A stretch of DNA of 64,000 nucleotides from Pseudomonas sp. B21-040 (GCF_024748695.1 NZ_CP087176.1:4457501-4521500), one strand, 5' to 3'; shown: positions 12,459 through 22,591, counted from the stretch's first letter. The notes: generated by a model from the sequence alone, not told the origin. Numbers and translations are program-made.

Positions 12459-12545
12459 TTACAGCTCGGTAGCGTCTTCGGCGGGTTCCAGCGGATCCAG
12501 TTCAAACGCCTGGTACTCGAGCAGCTCTTCTTGATAATCGTCCAT
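12459..12545 (-). CDS. 28-residue acidic microprotein (candidate)
   Basis: A short frame of 28 codons with ATG at 12545, preceded by GGGGGAT at a good ribosome-site distance. The product starts MDDYQEELLEYQAFELDPLE and ends ATEL, with ten acidic and no basic residues. The composition is very different from random high-GC frames, and the frame ends 3 bases from the convergent AraC stop without overlapping it. I believe similar acidic peptides occur elsewhere in Pseudomonas, but that is recollection. No function can be proposed beyond an acidic peptide that could bind a basic partner. Confidence 0.55.
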   Translation of the reverse strand: MDDYQEELLEYQAFELDPLEPAEDATEL

Positions 12546-12798
12546 TTTTGAATCCCCCAGTGCTCGCTTGAAAAATGCCTGAATAAATGACCAACACCCT
12601 GAGCATAAAGTGCCCCCGTGAAAGAAAAATGACGCAGGTGCACCGCTCAGCGGCTACTCAATAAAACGTAGCAGGCGGTCAGGAATTTATCACAGGTTTT
12701 TTTCGATACAGGCTGTAGGACTACGGCCCGGCTGACGCAGATCAACGTTAAGCGCCTACGGGATCGATGTCGTCTGACCCGACCCCGTAGATAAACGC

Positions 12799-13632
12799 TT
12801 AATGACCAGAGATGGGCATGGCCGGAATCGGCTCGCTAGGTGGCGGCAGGTCCGACTGTGGTGGCGGCGTGACAGCTTCTGCGGTCGGTGCCGGTTCGCT
12901 GTTTTGTGCCGGGGTAATCGGAGCGGTTTCGACCGGCGGTGCAACAGGTTCAGAGGCCGTAGGGGCCGGTGCAGGCTCAGCAGCCGGTGCTGGCGCTGGC
13001 GTCGGTTCCGCAGGCGTTGGCGCTAACGCTGCAGGCGCCGCTTTGGCTTCAGGCACGCCCAGGTCAGTCTTCGGTTTCTCGACGATGTGTGCGGCTTTCT
13101 TCGCTTCCGGTGGCAGGAACAATTCGACCAGCGTGAAAAAACGCTCGTAGAATTTCGCCGACGAAACGGTTTCGCTGGCGACCTTGACCATCGAGTCGTC
13201 GGACGAGCCGATCGGCATCGACACCGAGCCCAACACACCGACACCGAGGCTGGCGGAGTTATTGGTCTTCTTCAGCGCGTAACGGTCCTGCAGGGCGTTG
13301 GCAAACATGGTCGCGTGGTGCCCGTCGCTGCCATCATCGGCACAGACCACACTGAAACTGATCTCCATGTGGGTTTCGCCAGTCTGCTGGAAACTTTTGT
13401 GCCCACTGATCAACTTGGGGTCGCTGCTGGTAATGATGTAACCCTGGCTGAGCAAGGCGCGACGGGCGGCTTCGCAGGTCTGCGCATCGCTCACCGGGTA
13501 ATTGCGCGAAAAGGTGCCGGAGTCGGAGAAGTTCTCATGCTCATAGATCGCGGCTTTCTTGGACGAGCAGCCGGCAGCAGCAGCGAGCACCAGTGCCAAC
13601 CCGACGAGGCGCATGGGAATTGATTTAAACAT
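12799..13632 (-). CDS. DUF2242 family lipoprotein
   Basis: 277-residue predicted lipoprotein. The signal peptide ends in the lipobox AAGC with Cys22. Residues 30-165 form the conserved DUF2242 region, and the last ~100 residues are a low-complexity Pro/Ala/Glu tail (many PAP and EPAP repeats) likely to be disordered in the periplasm or to reach peptidoglycan. AGGA lies 8 bases before the ATG at 13632. Function unknown in the family. It lies downstream of ppiD on the same strand but beyond that gene's terminator, so it probably has its own promoter. Confidence 0.8.
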   Translation of the reverse strand: MFKSIPMRLVGLALVLAAAAGCSSKKAAIYEHENFSDSGTFSRNYPVSDAQTCEAARRALLSQGYIITSSDPKLISGHKSFQQTGETHMEISFSVVCADDGSDGHHATMFANALQDRYALKKTNNSASLGVGVLGSVSMPIGSSDDSMVKVASETVSSAKFYERFFTLVELFLPPEAKKAAHIVEKPKTDLGVPEAKAAPAALAPTPAEPTPAPAPAAEPAPAPTASEPVAPPVETAPITPAQNSEPAPTAEAVTPPPQSDLPPPSEPIPAMPISGH

Positions 13633-13802
13633 TGAACATCCTGAGGAAAACGGTCCGGGGCGTATTGTGCAACAGATCGATGCTTAGCGGCGTATCGATT
13701 AGTGTCTTAAAACAGTTACAAGTGTAAAGACTGCCTTTGACGTAAAAAAGTCGATCCGCATCCACATCGGGCGACGGATAACCGTTTCGCCTTTCCCCTG
13801 GC

Positions 13803-13837
13803 AAAAAAAACCCCGGCCTTTCGGCCAGGGTCTTTTT
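13803..13837 (-). terminator. Terminator of ppiD
   Basis: On the minus strand a stem CCCTGGCC / GGCCGGGG (one wobble pair) is followed by eight T, 23 bases past the ppiD stop. The other strand also has a T run, so it could act both ways. Confidence 0.8.
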
Positions 13838-13859
13838 GCAGCAAAGAGCTAATCAGGCA

Positions 13860-15731
13860 TCAGTAACGCTTGATGTCAGCTTCACTTTCCAACTGCTTGC
13901 GGTAAGCCGCGAAGTCCTGCTGGCCAATGCGCGAGGCGAGGAAGCGACGGTACTGAGCCTTCTCTTCATCGGTCGGCGCAGCCGCTTCGTTCACGTTATT
14001 CAAGCGCACGATCACCAGGCTACCATCGGCCAGGGTCACGCTGCTGAAGGACGGCTTATCCTTGGCGGCTGGTTTTGGCATCCGGAACAGCGCTTGCAGC
14101 ACAGTTGGGTCAACCCCTTCCTGAGCGCGGGTCGCTGCTTCGATCACTTTCCAGTTCTGGCCTTCAATGGCTTTGTCCAGCGGGGTCTTGCCGTCGCGCA
14201 GGCTGGCAATCAGCTGTTCAGCCTTGGTCTTGGCGGCAGAGCTGGCGTGCTCCTTGGCCAATTGCGTGCGAATGGCGACATTCACGCTTTCCAGCGGCAA
14301 TTGTGCAGGCTTGAGGTGTTCCTTGGCGCGCAGCACGATCACGGTTTCCGGATCGAGCTCGATGGCGGTGCTGTTGGCACCTTCATCCAGCACTTCAGGA
14401 CTGAACGCAGCGGTGATCACGGCACGGTTGGCTGCAATCCCCTCACCGCCTTCACGACCAAACGGCTTGGAGGTGTGAACAGTCAGCTTCAGGTCTTGTG
14501 CTGGCTGGGCCAGATCGGACGCTTCGAACGAGGCATCTTCCAATTGTTTGGTCGCCTCGACGAACCGCTGCTCCACTTGCTGGGCTTTCAGCTCACGGGT
14601 CAGCTTGTCTTTCAGGCTGGCAAACGTTGGCACTTCAGGTGCTTCCACACCCAACAGCTTGATCAGGTGGAAACCGAAGTCAGTACGAACTGGCTCGGAG
14701 ACTTGATCCTTGTTCAGCGAATACAGGGCTTTTTCGAAGACCGGGTCGTAGACACCTGGACCTGCGTAGCCAAGGTCGCCGCCATTGTTGGCCGAACCCG
14801 GGTCCTGGGAGAACTCTTTGGCCAAGGCCTCGAATTTCTCACCTTTGGCCAGGCGCGCCTGCACTTCTTCGATCTTGGCCTTGGCTTGCGCCTCGGTCAT
14901 CTTGTCGTTCACTTCGATCAGAATGTGCGCAGCCCGACGCTGTTCGGACAGGTTCGCGATTTCTTTCTGATACGCCGCTTGCAGGTCTTCGTCCTTGACG
15001 CTGACTTGATCAAAGAAGGAAGCCTTCTTCAATTCCAGGTAATCGATGACCACCTGATCCGGCGTCATGAACTCCTTGGCGTGTTCGTCGTAGTAGGCTT
15101 TGACTTCATCGTCGGTCAGCTTCACAGCCGCCGGGTCAACCTTGACGTTCAGGGAGGCGAAATCGCGGGTCTGTTTTTCCAGACGAGCGAAGGCCAGCAC
15201 CTGGGCGTCGGTGACGAATCCGCTACCTGCCAGGCCCGCACGCAGCTGACCAATCAGCATTTCCTGAGCCAGCATCTGGCGGAACTGCATACGGCTGTAA
15301 CCGAGCTGACGGATCACCTGATCGAAACGCTCAGGGCTGAACTTGCCGTCGACCTGGAATTCAGGCGTCTGCAGGATCACTTGGTCCAGGGCGCCTTCGG
15401 AGAAAGCGAATTTCGAGTTCTGTGCGCCTTGCAGCAGCAATTTTCGGTCGATCAAGCCTTTGAGGGCCGATTCGCGCAGCATTTTTTCATCCAGCAAGGA
15501 AGCGTCGAAATCCTTGCCCAGCTGTTGCATGAGCTGACGGCGTTGCATATCAACCGCTTGGCTCAGCTCGTTCTGGCTGATTTCTTCGCCATTGACCTTG
15601 GCCGCATCATTGCTGTGCGTGGTGGCCTTGAAAATGGCATCGAAACCGGTCAAAGCCATCAATGCAACGACGACCCCGATGATGGTCTTGGCAATCCAGC
15701 CTTGTGAATTGTCCCTGATATTCTGCAGCAT
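13860..15731 (-). CDS. ppiD: Peptidyl-prolyl cis-trans isomerase PpiD (SurA-like chaperone)
   Basis: 623-residue periplasmic folding factor anchored by one N-terminal membrane helix (about residues 12-34). It has a SurA-type chaperone region, a parvulin PPIase domain around residues 265-365 (AAHILIEV start, GGDLGYAGPG loop) and a C-terminal SurA-like part. The length equals that of E. coli PpiD. It sits at the Sec translocon exit and helps newly secreted proteins fold. Last gene of the minus-strand proteostasis block, downstream of hupB as in other Pseudomonas and in E. coli. Confidence 0.93.
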   Translation of the reverse strand: MLQNIRDNSQGWIAKTIIGVVVALMALTGFDAIFKATTHSNDAAKVNGEEISQNELSQAVDMQRRQLMQQLGKDFDASLLDEKMLRESALKGLIDRKLLLQGAQNSKFAFSEGALDQVILQTPEFQVDGKFSPERFDQVIRQLGYSRMQFRQMLAQEMLIGQLRAGLAGSGFVTDAQVLAFARLEKQTRDFASLNVKVDPAAVKLTDDEVKAYYDEHAKEFMTPDQVVIDYLELKKASFFDQVSVKDEDLQAAYQKEIANLSEQRRAAHILIEVNDKMTEAQAKAKIEEVQARLAKGEKFEALAKEFSQDPGSANNGGDLGYAGPGVYDPVFEKALYSLNKDQVSEPVRTDFGFHLIKLLGVEAPEVPTFASLKDKLTRELKAQQVEQRFVEATKQLEDASFEASDLAQPAQDLKLTVHTSKPFGREGGEGIAANRAVITAAFSPEVLDEGANSTAIELDPETVIVLRAKEHLKPAQLPLESVNVAIRTQLAKEHASSAAKTKAEQLIASLRDGKTPLDKAIEGQNWKVIEAATRAQEGVDPTVLQALFRMPKPAAKDKPSFSSVTLADGSLVIVRLNNVNEAAAPTDEEKAQYRRFLASRIGQQDFAAYRKQLESEADIKRY

Positions 15732-15801
15732 GCGTCCCCCAGAAACGGTTGAACTTCAAAAATTAGGCAACCGTGGAGCGTGGGTAGAATCCGGATAGAA
15801 G

Positions 15802-15826
15802 AAAGGCGCATCCGGGGATGCGCCTT
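15802..15826 (-). terminator. Terminator after the tRNA-like element
   Basis: A perfect 9-bp inverted repeat GGCGCATCC / GGATGCGCC followed on the minus strand by TTTCTTCT. It lies about 9 bases beyond the 3' end of the tRNA-like element and would stop transcripts from hupB or the tRNA locus before ppiD. Confidence 0.75.
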
Positions 15827-15834
15827 CTCGTAAC

Positions 15835-15911
15835 TGGCGGAGCGGACCGAGGGTTCGAACTTGCGACCCTCAGTGTCTCAGACCGGCATTCGCCGGCTGG
15901 ACTACCGCTCC
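15835..15911 (-). pseudogene. Degenerate tRNA (tRNA-Asp-like relic)
   Basis: 77 bases with an intact acceptor stem GGAGCGG/CCGCTCC, an encoded GCCA end and the TTCGAA T-loop, the same length and ends as tRNA-Asp. Inside, the D stem has a mismatch, the D loop has lost about two bases, the anticodon loop reads CTGAGAC (formally GAG rather than GTC), the anticodon stem has an outer C-A mismatch, and the T stem GCAAG/CCTCG cannot pair and is followed by two extra bases. It is therefore unlikely to be a working tRNA. A terminator follows directly, so this was probably once a functional gene. Confidence 0.65.
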
Positions 15912-15964
15912 GCTGCCAGGTCAGGCATGACCCCGACCCGGATAGGCAAAAACCTGAATCGAAC

Positions 15965-16237
15965 TTAGTTGACAGCTTCTTTCAGTGCTTTACCGGCTTT
16001 GAAACCTGGTTTTTTGGCTGCCGCGATTTCCAGTGTCTTACCGGTCTGTGGGTTACGACCAATGCGAGCTGGACGATCAGTTACGGAGAAAGTACCGAAA
16101 CCAACCAGAACAACGGAGTCGCCAGCCTTGAGAGCGCCAGTGACGGATTCGATTACTGCGTCCAGCGCACGGCCAGCAGCAGCTTTCGGGATATCAGCGG
16201 ATGCAGCGATAGCATCAATCAGTTCCGACTTGTTCAC
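15965..16237 (-). CDS. hupB: DNA-binding protein HU-beta
   Basis: 90-residue histone-like protein that bends and compacts DNA as a dimer. The family pattern is complete: [11 protein letters not shown] start, [21 protein letters not shown] beta-arm region with the intercalating Pro, and a C-terminal helix. GTG start with AAGGGGA upstream. It follows lon by 153 bases and precedes ppiD, the conserved order in gamma-proteobacteria. A TAGAAT-like -10 occurs at 16272-16277, but its -35 partner is weak. Confidence 0.96.
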   Translation of the reverse strand: MNKSELIDAIAASADIPKAAAGRALDAVIESVTGALKAGDSVVLVGFGTFSVTDRPARIGRNPQTGKTLEIAAAKKPGFKAGKALKEAVN

Positions 16238-16390
16238 TCTAAGTCCCCTTATATCTATCTATTTGAGTATGATTCTAAGTTTTTTTGGTGAAAGCAAAAA
16301 CGTGTGCTGAATGGCCTACAGACACTTAAGAGCCGCTTTATAACAAGGGCTCTAAAAAGCTGTCAAGGAAGCCACCCGGCCAAATGCGTA

Positions 16391-18787
16391 CTAATGCGTG
16401 CTAATTCTTTCCTTAGAGTCAGACTCGCGCTTTTCATCCTTTGCAACTATCTCAGGAGCCACATCAGGCAGGGGCTCCGGCGCGTATTGCAGCGCAATTT
16501 GCAGGACCTCGTCAATCCATTTAACCGGTTTAATCTGCAGATCTTGCTTGATATTGTCAGGAATTTCCTTCAGATCGCGTACGTTCTCTTCAGGAATGAT
16601 CACTGTCTTGATTCCGCCACGGTGAGCGGCCAGCAGTTTTTCTTTCAAACCACCAATGGCCAGCACCTGACCACGCAGGGTGATTTCACCCGTCATGGCG
16701 ACGTCCGCACGCACCGGGATCCCGGTCAGTGCCGATACCAGGGCCGTGCACATGCCTACGCCAGCGCTAGGACCGTCTTTCGGGGTCGCCCCTTCCGGCA
16801 TGTGAATATGCGTGTCGCGCTTCTCGTGGAAGTCCAGGGGGATCCCCAGGCTCTTCGCACGACTACGAACCACGGTCAACGCTGCAGTGATCGATTCGAC
16901 CATCACATCACCCAGGGAACCGGTCTTGATCAATTGACCTTTACCCGGGACCACGGCGGCTTCAATGGTCAGCAGCTCGCCACCCACTTGAGTCCATGCC
17001 AGCCCGGTCACTTGACCGATCTGATCCTGCGACTCAGCCAGGCCGTAGCGGAATTTACGCACGCCCAGGAAGTGTTCGAGCATCTCGGCAGTGACCTTCA
17101 CCGAGAAGCGTTTTTCCATCGCATGCTCTTTGACCGCCTTGCGGCAAACCTTGGCAATCTGGCGCTCCAGCCCACGCACACCGGCTTCGCGGGTGTAGTA
17201 ACGGATGATGTCGCGGATCGCTTCGGCGTCGAATTCCAGCTCGCCTTTCTTCAAGCCGTTGGCAGTGATCTGCTTCGGCGAGAGGTATTTGACGGCGATG
17301 TTGATTTTCTCGTCTTCGGTGTAGCCCGGCAGACGAATCACTTCCATCCGGTCCAGCAATGCCGGCGGGATGTTCATGGAGTTCGAGGTGCACAGGAACA
17401 TCACATCGGACAGGTCGTAGTCGACTTCCAGGTAGTGATCGTTGAAGTTGTGGTTCTGCTCGGGGTCGAGCACTTCCAGCAACGCCGACGCCGGATCGCC
17501 ACGCATGTCGCTGCCCATCTTGTCGATTTCATCAAGCAGGAACAGCGGGTTGCGGACGCCCACCTTTGTCATCTTTTGAATCAATCTTCCTGGCATCGAA
17601 CCGATGTAAGTACGGCGATGGCCACGAATTTCAGCCTCATCACGCACACCACCAAGGGCCATGCGCACGAATTTGCGGTTGGTGGCGTGGGCAATCGACT
17701 CCGCCAGCGAGGTTTTACCCACGCCCGGAGGACCGACCAGGCACAACACCGGGCCACGAATTTTCTTCACGCGTTTTTGCACGGCGAGGTATTCGAGGAT
17801 CCGCTCTTTGACTTCTTCCAGACCGTAGTGGTCGGCGTCGAGAATGTCCTCGGCGCGCGCAAGGTCCAGACGGACTTTGCTCTGTGCCTTCCACGGCACC
17901 TGAACCAGCCAGTCGATATACGAACGCACCACGGTCGCTTCCGCAGACATTGGCGACATTTGCTTTAGTTTGTTCAGTTCAGCCTGGGCTTTGGCCAAGG
18001 CATCTTTAGGCAGGCCAGCGGCATCGATGCGCTTTTTCAGCTCTTCGATTTCGTTGTGGCCTTCGTCGCTGTCGCCGAGCTCCTTCTGAATGGCCTTCAT
18101 CTGCTCATTCAGGTAGTACTCGCGCTGACTGCGCTCCATTTGCTTTTTGACGCGACCACGAATGCGTTTTTCAACTTGCAGCAGGTCAATCTCGGCATCC
18201 AGCAGCGCCAGAACGTGCTCGACACGGGCCGACAAATCGATGATTTCGAGAATTTCCTGCTTCTGCTCGATCTTCAGGGCCATGTGCGCGGCCATGGTGT
18301 CGACCAGGCGGCCTGGCTCGTCGATGCTGTTGAGCGACGACAGCACTTCAGCCGGGACTTTCTTGCCCAACTGTACATATTGTTCGAACTGAGCCAGCAG
18401 GCTGCGAACAAAGACTTCCGACTCGCGCTCAGGCGCGTCGACTTCATCGATCAGCGAGACTTCGGCACGACAGTGGCCGTCCACTTCGCTGAAGCGCTCC
18501 ACGGCGCCCCGCTGCTCGCCTTCGACCAAAACCTTGACCGTGCCGTCAGGCAGCTTGAGCAGCTGTAGAACGGTTGCAATAGTACCTACGCGATAAAGTG
18601 CATCTTCACCGGGATCGTCGTCAGCAGGGTTTCTCTGAGCCAGCAGAAGGATCTGCTTGTCGCCCGTCATCGCTGCCTCGAGGGCTTCGATGGATTTCTC
18701 GCGCCCCACGAACAGCGGGATAACCATGTGCGGATAAACCACAACATCACGCAATGGCAGGAGAGGCAATTCGATGGTTGTCTTCAT
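16391..18787 (-). CDS. lon: ATP-dependent protease Lon
   Basis: 798-residue hexameric AAA+ serine protease that degrades misfolded and regulatory proteins. The N-terminal LAN domain binds substrates (residues 1-200), Walker [10 protein letters not shown] lies near residue 350, and the protease domain has the catalytic Ser in [10 protein letters not shown] near 675 with the dyad Lys in [10 protein letters not shown]. The last 25 residues are charged. Downstream of clpX but separated from it by a hairpin and a heat-shock-type promoter, so it can be induced alone. Confidence 0.97.
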   Translation of the reverse strand: MKTTIELPLLPLRDVVVYPHMVIPLFVGREKSIEALEAAMTGDKQILLLAQRNPADDDPGEDALYRVGTIATVLQLLKLPDGTVKVLVEGEQRGAVERFSEVDGHCRAEVSLIDEVDAPERESEVFVRSLLAQFEQYVQLGKKVPAEVLSSLNSIDEPGRLVDTMAAHMALKIEQKQEILEIIDLSARVEHVLALLDAEIDLLQVEKRIRGRVKKQMERSQREYYLNEQMKAIQKELGDSDEGHNEIEELKKRIDAAGLPKDALAKAQAELNKLKQMSPMSAEATVVRSYIDWLVQVPWKAQSKVRLDLARAEDILDADHYGLEEVKERILEYLAVQKRVKKIRGPVLCLVGPPGVGKTSLAESIAHATNRKFVRMALGGVRDEAEIRGHRRTYIGSMPGRLIQKMTKVGVRNPLFLLDEIDKMGSDMRGDPASALLEVLDPEQNHNFNDHYLEVDYDLSDVMFLCTSNSMNIPPALLDRMEVIRLPGYTEDEKINIAVKYLSPKQITANGLKKGELEFDAEAIRDIIRYYTREAGVRGLERQIAKVCRKAVKEHAMEKRFSVKVTAEMLEHFLGVRKFRYGLAESQDQIGQVTGLAWTQVGGELLTIEAAVVPGKGQLIKTGSLGDVMVESITAALTVVRSRAKSLGIPLDFHEKRDTHIHMPEGATPKDGPSAGVGMCTALVSALTGIPVRADVAMTGEITLRGQVLAIGGLKEKLLAAHRGGIKTVIIPEENVRDLKEIPDNIKQDLQIKPVKWIDEVLQIALQYAPEPLPDVAPEIVAKDEKRESDSKERISTH

Positions 18788-18845
18788 GATTTCGCCTCTA
18801 CGGCGGCCATAAGGCCGTAAACAGATGGAAGTAAGCTTGAAACCA

Positions 18846-18874
18846 AGATGGGGGCTGCTCTGGAAAAAAACAAG
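18846..18874 (-). promoter_or_regulatory. Sigma-32 (heat-shock) type promoter of lon
   Basis: On the minus strand CTTGTTT (18874-18868) is followed after 14 bases by CCCCATCT (18853-18846). The established sigma-32 consensus is CTTGAAA, 13-15 bases, CCCCATNT; the -10 element matches fully and the -35 keeps the CTTG core. It lies about 58 bases upstream of the lon start. Confidence 0.65.
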
Positions 18875-18981
18875 CGGATAAAAGCAGTAAAAGATCGCAA
18901 CCTTAGGAAGCTAAGGGAATGGATGGTTGTCAGGCCGCTTTCGCTGCGGTGCGGCGATCCGACAATCCAGCGCCCACAATA

Positions 18982-19008
18982 GCAAAGGGGCCCGAAGGCC
19001 CCTTCTTT
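18982..19008 (-). terminator. Hairpin after clpX
   Basis: An 8-bp stem AAGGGGCC/GGCCCCTT closed by a stable CGAA-type loop, 20 bases past the clpX stop. The following T tract is short on the minus strand, so termination may be partial. Confidence 0.6.
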
Positions 19009-19026
19009 GTTCCGGCTGCATGACGC

Positions 19027-20310
19027 TTAAGCGTCTGGCGCGGCCTTGGCAGCAGGCTCACTGTTTTCGTAGATATACAGTGGCTTGGACTTGCCTTCTA
19101 TAACGCTTTCGTCGATCACTACTTTACTCACCTCGGACTGCGAGGGGATTTCATACATAGTGTCGAGCAATACACCTTCGAGAATCGAACGCAGTCCACG
19201 GGCACCGGTCTTGCGTTCCAGGGCACGTTTGGCGACCGATTTCAGTGCGTCGGCCCGGAATTCCAGGTCCACGCCTTCCATCTCGAACAACTTGGCGTAC
19301 TGCTTGGTCAGAGCATTTTTCGGCTCGGTGAGGATCTGCATCAGCGCAGCCTCATCAAGCTCGTCCAGCGTGGCAAGTACCGGCAGACGACCGACGAATT
19401 CCGGGATCAGACCGAACTTGACCAGATCGTCAGGCTCGACTTCACGCAGGGACTCACCGACTTTCTTGCCTTCTTCCTTGCTGCGCACTTCTGCGTTGAA
19501 ACCGATGCCGCCCTTGGTGGAACGGTTTTGAATAACCTTTTCCAGACCAGAGAACGCACCACCGCAGATGAACAGGATGTTACGGGTGTCGACCTGAAGG
19601 AATTCCTGCTGCGGATGCTTGCGGCCACCTTGCGGCGGAACGGAAGCGACCGTGCCTTCGATCAACTTGAGCAGGGCCTGCTGCACGCCCTCACCGGAAA
19701 CGTCCCGGGTGATCGACGGATTGTCAGACTTGCGCGAGATCTTGTCGATCTCATCAATGTAGACAATGCCCATCTGGGCTTTTTCTACGTCGTAATCGCA
19801 CTTCTGCAGCAGCTTCTGAATGATGTTCTCGACATCTTCACCCACATAACCCGCCTCGGTGAGGGTGGTTGCGTCGGCGATGGTGAACGGAACGTTCAGC
19901 AAGCGGGCCAGTGTTTCGGCAAGCAGGGTTTTACCCGAGCCTGTCGGGCCGATCAGCAAGATGTTGCTCTTGCCAAGCTCGACGTCGTCATTCTTTTTGT
20001 CACGCTGGTTCAGGCGCTTGTAGTGGTTGTACACCGCTACGGCCAGAACCTTTTTCGCACGCTCCTGACCAATCACGTACTGATCAAGGATGCCGCTGAT
20101 TTCTTTAGGCGAAGGCAATTTATGCGCGCTGCTTTCGGCCTGGGCTTCCTGCACCTCCTCACGGATGATGTCATTGCACAGGTCGACGCACTCGTCGCAG
20201 ATAAAGACCGAGGGGCCGGCAATCAATTTGCGTACTTCATGCTGGCTTTTGCCACAGAAGGAGCAATAGAGCAGCTTGCCGTTGTCCTCGCCGTTGCGGG
20301 TGTCAGTCAT
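19027..20310 (-). CDS. clpX: ATP-dependent Clp protease ATPase subunit ClpX
   Basis: 427-residue AAA+ unfoldase that feeds substrates to ClpP. The N-terminal zinc-binding domain has Cys16, Cys19, Cys38 and Cys41; Walker A GPTGSGKT lies near 119, Walker [10 protein letters not shown] near 185, and the C-terminal small domain ends with a short Ala/Pro tail. The start at 20310 ([10 protein letters not shown]) is used, as in P. aeruginosa; an upstream in-frame start at 20343 adds residues not known in the family. Follows clpP by 112 bases, with a hairpin in between. Confidence 0.97.
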   Translation of the reverse strand: MTDTRNGEDNGKLLYCSFCGKSQHEVRKLIAGPSVFICDECVDLCNDIIREEVQEAQAESSAHKLPSPKEISGILDQYVIGQERAKKVLAVAVYNHYKRLNQRDKKNDDVELGKSNILLIGPTGSGKTLLAETLARLLNVPFTIADATTLTEAGYVGEDVENIIQKLLQKCDYDVEKAQMGIVYIDEIDKISRKSDNPSITRDVSGEGVQQALLKLIEGTVASVPPQGGRKHPQQEFLQVDTRNILFICGGAFSGLEKVIQNRSTKGGIGFNAEVRSKEEGKKVGESLREVEPDDLVKFGLIPEFVGRLPVLATLDELDEAALMQILTEPKNALTKQYAKLFEMEGVDLEFRADALKSVAKRALERKTGARGLRSILEGVLLDTMYEIPSQSEVSKVVIDESVIEGKSKPLYIYENSEPAAKAAPDA

Positions 20311-20358
20311 TCGTTCGATCCAAATCCGATAGGCTTGCAACACAAGATGAAGGCTATT

Positions 20359-20378
20359 GCGGGCTTTTTCAAGCCCGC
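20359..20378 (-). promoter_or_regulatory. Hairpin with CTTGAAA motif in the clpP-clpX gap
   Basis: GCGGGCTTGAAAAAGCCCGC folds into an 8-bp stem. Its left arm and loop include CTTGAAA, a perfect sigma-32 -35 element, and 13 bases downstream is CCTTCATC, only a weak match to CCCCATNT. The site could be an attenuator that lowers clpX relative to clpP, a weak heat-shock promoter, or both. Confidence 0.4.
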
Positions 20379-20422
20379 TGGTGATCGGACGAGCCGACCA
20401 ACCCTATTTTGAGTTGCTTATA

Positions 20423-21058
20423 TTAAGCGGGGCGCTGGCTGATCACTTCATCGATCAACCCGTACTCACGTGCAGCGTCTGCACTCATGAAATTATCGCG
20501 GTTGGTATCGCGCTCGATTTCCTCAAGCGTGCGCCCGCTGTGCTTGGCCATCAGCGTGTTGAGACGCTCACGAATGAAGAGGATTTCCTTGGCATGGATT
20601 TCGATATCCGAAGCCTGGCCCTGGAAACCGCCCAGTGGCTGGTGAATCATCACACGCGAGTTCGGCAGGCAGTAACGCTTGCCCTGGGCACCGGCGGTCA
20701 ACAGGAACGCGCCCATGCTGCACGCCTGACCGATACAGGTGGTCGACACGTTTGGCTTGATGAACTGCATGGTGTCGTAGATCGACATGCCAGCCGTCAC
20801 CGAACCGCCCGGGGAGTTGATATAGAGATGGATGTCCTTGTCCGGGTTTTCCGCTTCAAGGAACAGCAATTGCGCACAGATCAGGTTGGCCATGTAGTCC
20901 TCTACCGGGCCAACCAGAAAGATCACTCGCTCCTTGAGGAGGCGCGAGTAGATGTCGTAGGCGCGCTCGCCACGAGCGGACTGCTCGACAACCATCGGGA
21001 CCAGGCCGCCTGCGGCCTGGATATCAGAGTTCTGCTGAATATACGAATTACGGAACAT
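20423..21058 (-). CDS. clpP: ATP-dependent Clp protease proteolytic subunit ClpP
   Basis: 211-residue serine peptidase forming the tetradecameric barrel that works with ClpX or ClpA. The catalytic Ser is in [11 protein letters not shown] near residue 115, the His in VMIHQPLGG near 140 and the Asp in [10 protein letters not shown] near 190. An N-terminal propeptide of about 15 residues is expected to be cleaved. Between tig and clpX in the conserved order; the 93-base gap to tig holds an 11-bp perfect hairpin. Confidence 0.97.
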   Translation of the reverse strand: MFRNSYIQQNSDIQAAGGLVPMVVEQSARGERAYDIYSRLLKERVIFLVGPVEDYMANLICAQLLFLEAENPDKDIHLYINSPGGSVTAGMSIYDTMQFIKPNVSTTCIGQACSMGAFLLTAGAQGKRYCLPNSRVMIHQPLGGFQGQASDIEIHAKEILFIRERLNTLMAKHSGRTLEEIERDTNRDNFMSADAAREYGLIDEVISQRPA

Positions 21059-21097
21059 GCTCTGCAGTCACTCCCAAATAGTTATGTCTTGAATACG

Positions 21098-21125
21098 CAT
21101 AAGCCAGCACGAAGGCTGGCTTATG
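21098..21125 (-). promoter_or_regulatory. 11-bp hairpin between tig and clpP
   Basis: CATAAGCCAGC pairs perfectly with GCTGGCTTATG around a 6-base loop. No T run follows on the minus strand, so it is more likely an RNA-processing or attenuation element than a simple terminator. It lies 27 bases past the tig stop. Confidence 0.5.
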
Positions 21126-21151
21126 GTGTGTACTTCTTATCGCAAAAACGA

Positions 21152-22462
21152 TCAGTCGGCTTGTGGAGCTTCTACCGGCTTGACTGCTTCTTCGTAAGAG
21201 ACCGATTTGTCGGTCACACTAGCCTTCTGCAGAACAGTATCCACAACTTGTTCTTCCAGCACAACCGAACGGACTTCGTTCAGTTGCTGCTCGTTCTTGT
21301 AGTACCAGGACACGACTTGCTCAGGCTCTTGGTAGGCCGAAGCCATTTCCTGAATCATCTCGCGAACGCGGGCTTCGTCAGGCTTGAGGTCGAATTGCTT
21401 GACCACTTCAGCAACGATCAGGCCCAGTACTACGCGGCGCTTGGCTTGTTCTTCGAACAGCTCGGCCGGCAGTTGGTCCGGCTTGATGTTGCCGCCGAAC
21501 TGCTGAACAGCCTGCACGCGCAGACGGTCAACTTCGTTGGACAGCAGAGCCTTAGGCACTTCGATCGGGTTGGTGGCCAGCAGACCGTCCATTACCTGAT
21601 TCTTGACCTTGGATTTAATCGCCTGGCGCAGTTCGCGCTCCATGTTCTTGCGAACTTCGGTGCGGAAGCCTTCCAGACCGGTTTCCTTGATGCCGAATTG
21701 TGCGAAGAATTCTTCGGTCAGCTCTGGCAGTTTTGGCTCGGAAACGGTGTTGACAGTCACGGTGAACTCGGCGGTTTTGCCAGCCAGGTCCAGGTTCTGG
21801 TAGTCCTCAGGGAAGGTCAGGTTCAGAACACGCTCTTCGCCGGCTTTAGCGCCAACCAGACCGTCTTCGAAACCAGGGATCATGCGACCCGAACCCAGCA
21901 CCAGCTGAGTGCCCTTGGCGGAACCGCCAGCGAACACTTCACCGTCAACTTTGCCGACGAAATCGATGTTCAGTTGGTCTTCGCTCTGGGCAGCGCGATC
22001 GGCCACTTCGAAACGGGTGTTCTGCTTGCGCAGGATTTCCAGCATTTTGTCCAGATCGGCATCAGCCACGTCAGCGCTCAGGCGCTCTACGGTGATACCT
22101 TCGAAACCGGCAACAGTGAACTCAGGGAACACTTCGAATACAGCAACGTATTCCAGGTCCTTGCCCGCTTCCAGGGACTTAGGCTCGATCGAAGGCTGAC
22201 CAGCCGGGTTCAGCTTCTGCTCAACCACAGCTTCGTAGAAGGAAGACTGGATCACATCGCCTACAGCTTCCTGGCGAGCGTCAGCACCGAAACGGCGCTT
22301 GATTTCGCTCATTGGCACTTTGCCTGGACGGAAGCCAGCAATCTTGGCCTTTTGGGCAGTCTGCTGCAGACGCTTGTTGACCTGGCTCTCAATGCGCTCA
22401 GCCGGCACGGTGACGCTCATGCGGCGCTCAAGAGCAGTAGTATTTTCAACAGAAACTTGCAT
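21152..22462 (-). CDS. tig: Trigger factor (ribosome-associated chaperone)
   Basis: 436-residue chaperone that binds nascent chains at the ribosome exit tunnel. The N-terminal domain carries the ribosome-docking signature GFRPGKVP near residue 44, the FKBP-type PPIase domain lies around 150-240, and the C-terminal arms follow. GAGGA is placed 8 bases before the ATG at 22462; an in-frame ATG at 22480 adds six residues without support. The gene is intact, but a 2.86-kb group II intron is inserted 50 bases upstream of the ATG, between the ribosome-binding site and the likely promoter. Confidence 0.96.
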   Translation of the reverse strand: MQVSVENTTALERRMSVTVPAERIESQVNKRLQQTAQKAKIAGFRPGKVPMSEIKRRFGADARQEAVGDVIQSSFYEAVVEQKLNPAGQPSIEPKSLEAGKDLEYVAVFEVFPEFTVAGFEGITVERLSADVADADLDKMLEILRKQNTRFEVADRAAQSEDQLNIDFVGKVDGEVFAGGSAKGTQLVLGSGRMIPGFEDGLVGAKAGEERVLNLTFPEDYQNLDLAGKTAEFTVTVNTVSEPKLPELTEEFFAQFGIKETGLEGFRTEVRKNMERELRQAIKSKVKNQVMDGLLATNPIEVPKALLSNEVDRLRVQAVQQFGGNIKPDQLPAELFEEQAKRRVVLGLIVAEVVKQFDLKPDEARVREMIQEMASAYQEPEQVVSWYYKNEQQLNEVRSVVLEEQVVDTVLQKASVTDKSVSYEEAVKPVEAPQAD

Positions 22463-22553
22463 GGATATTCCTCGTTGCACAGACGTTAGCCGGCCGTTTC
22501 CGACCCCAGAATGTCGGGTAGAGATGGGCCATTACTGGCCCACCTCCCCCTAA

Positions 22554-22587
22554 GAACCGTACGTGCGAGTTTCCCCGCATACGGCTC
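22554..22587 (-). ncRNA. Group II intron domain V (catalytic core)
   Basis: A 34-base hairpin with the AGC catalytic triad at positions 2-4, a GAAA tetraloop and the two-base bulge region, exactly the length of bacterial domain V. It starts 4 bases after the maturase stop, and domain VI follows at 22513-22552. Confidence 0.9.
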
Positions 22588-22591
22588 GGGC

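Noticed and set aside
13836..15707. 623-codon plus-strand open frame opposite ppiD
   Set aside because: Antisense shadow; the minus-strand frame is a recognised PpiD.
16329..16353. Terminator between hupB and lon
   Set aside because: Only a 6-bp stem with a 13-base loop and no T run, too weak to call.
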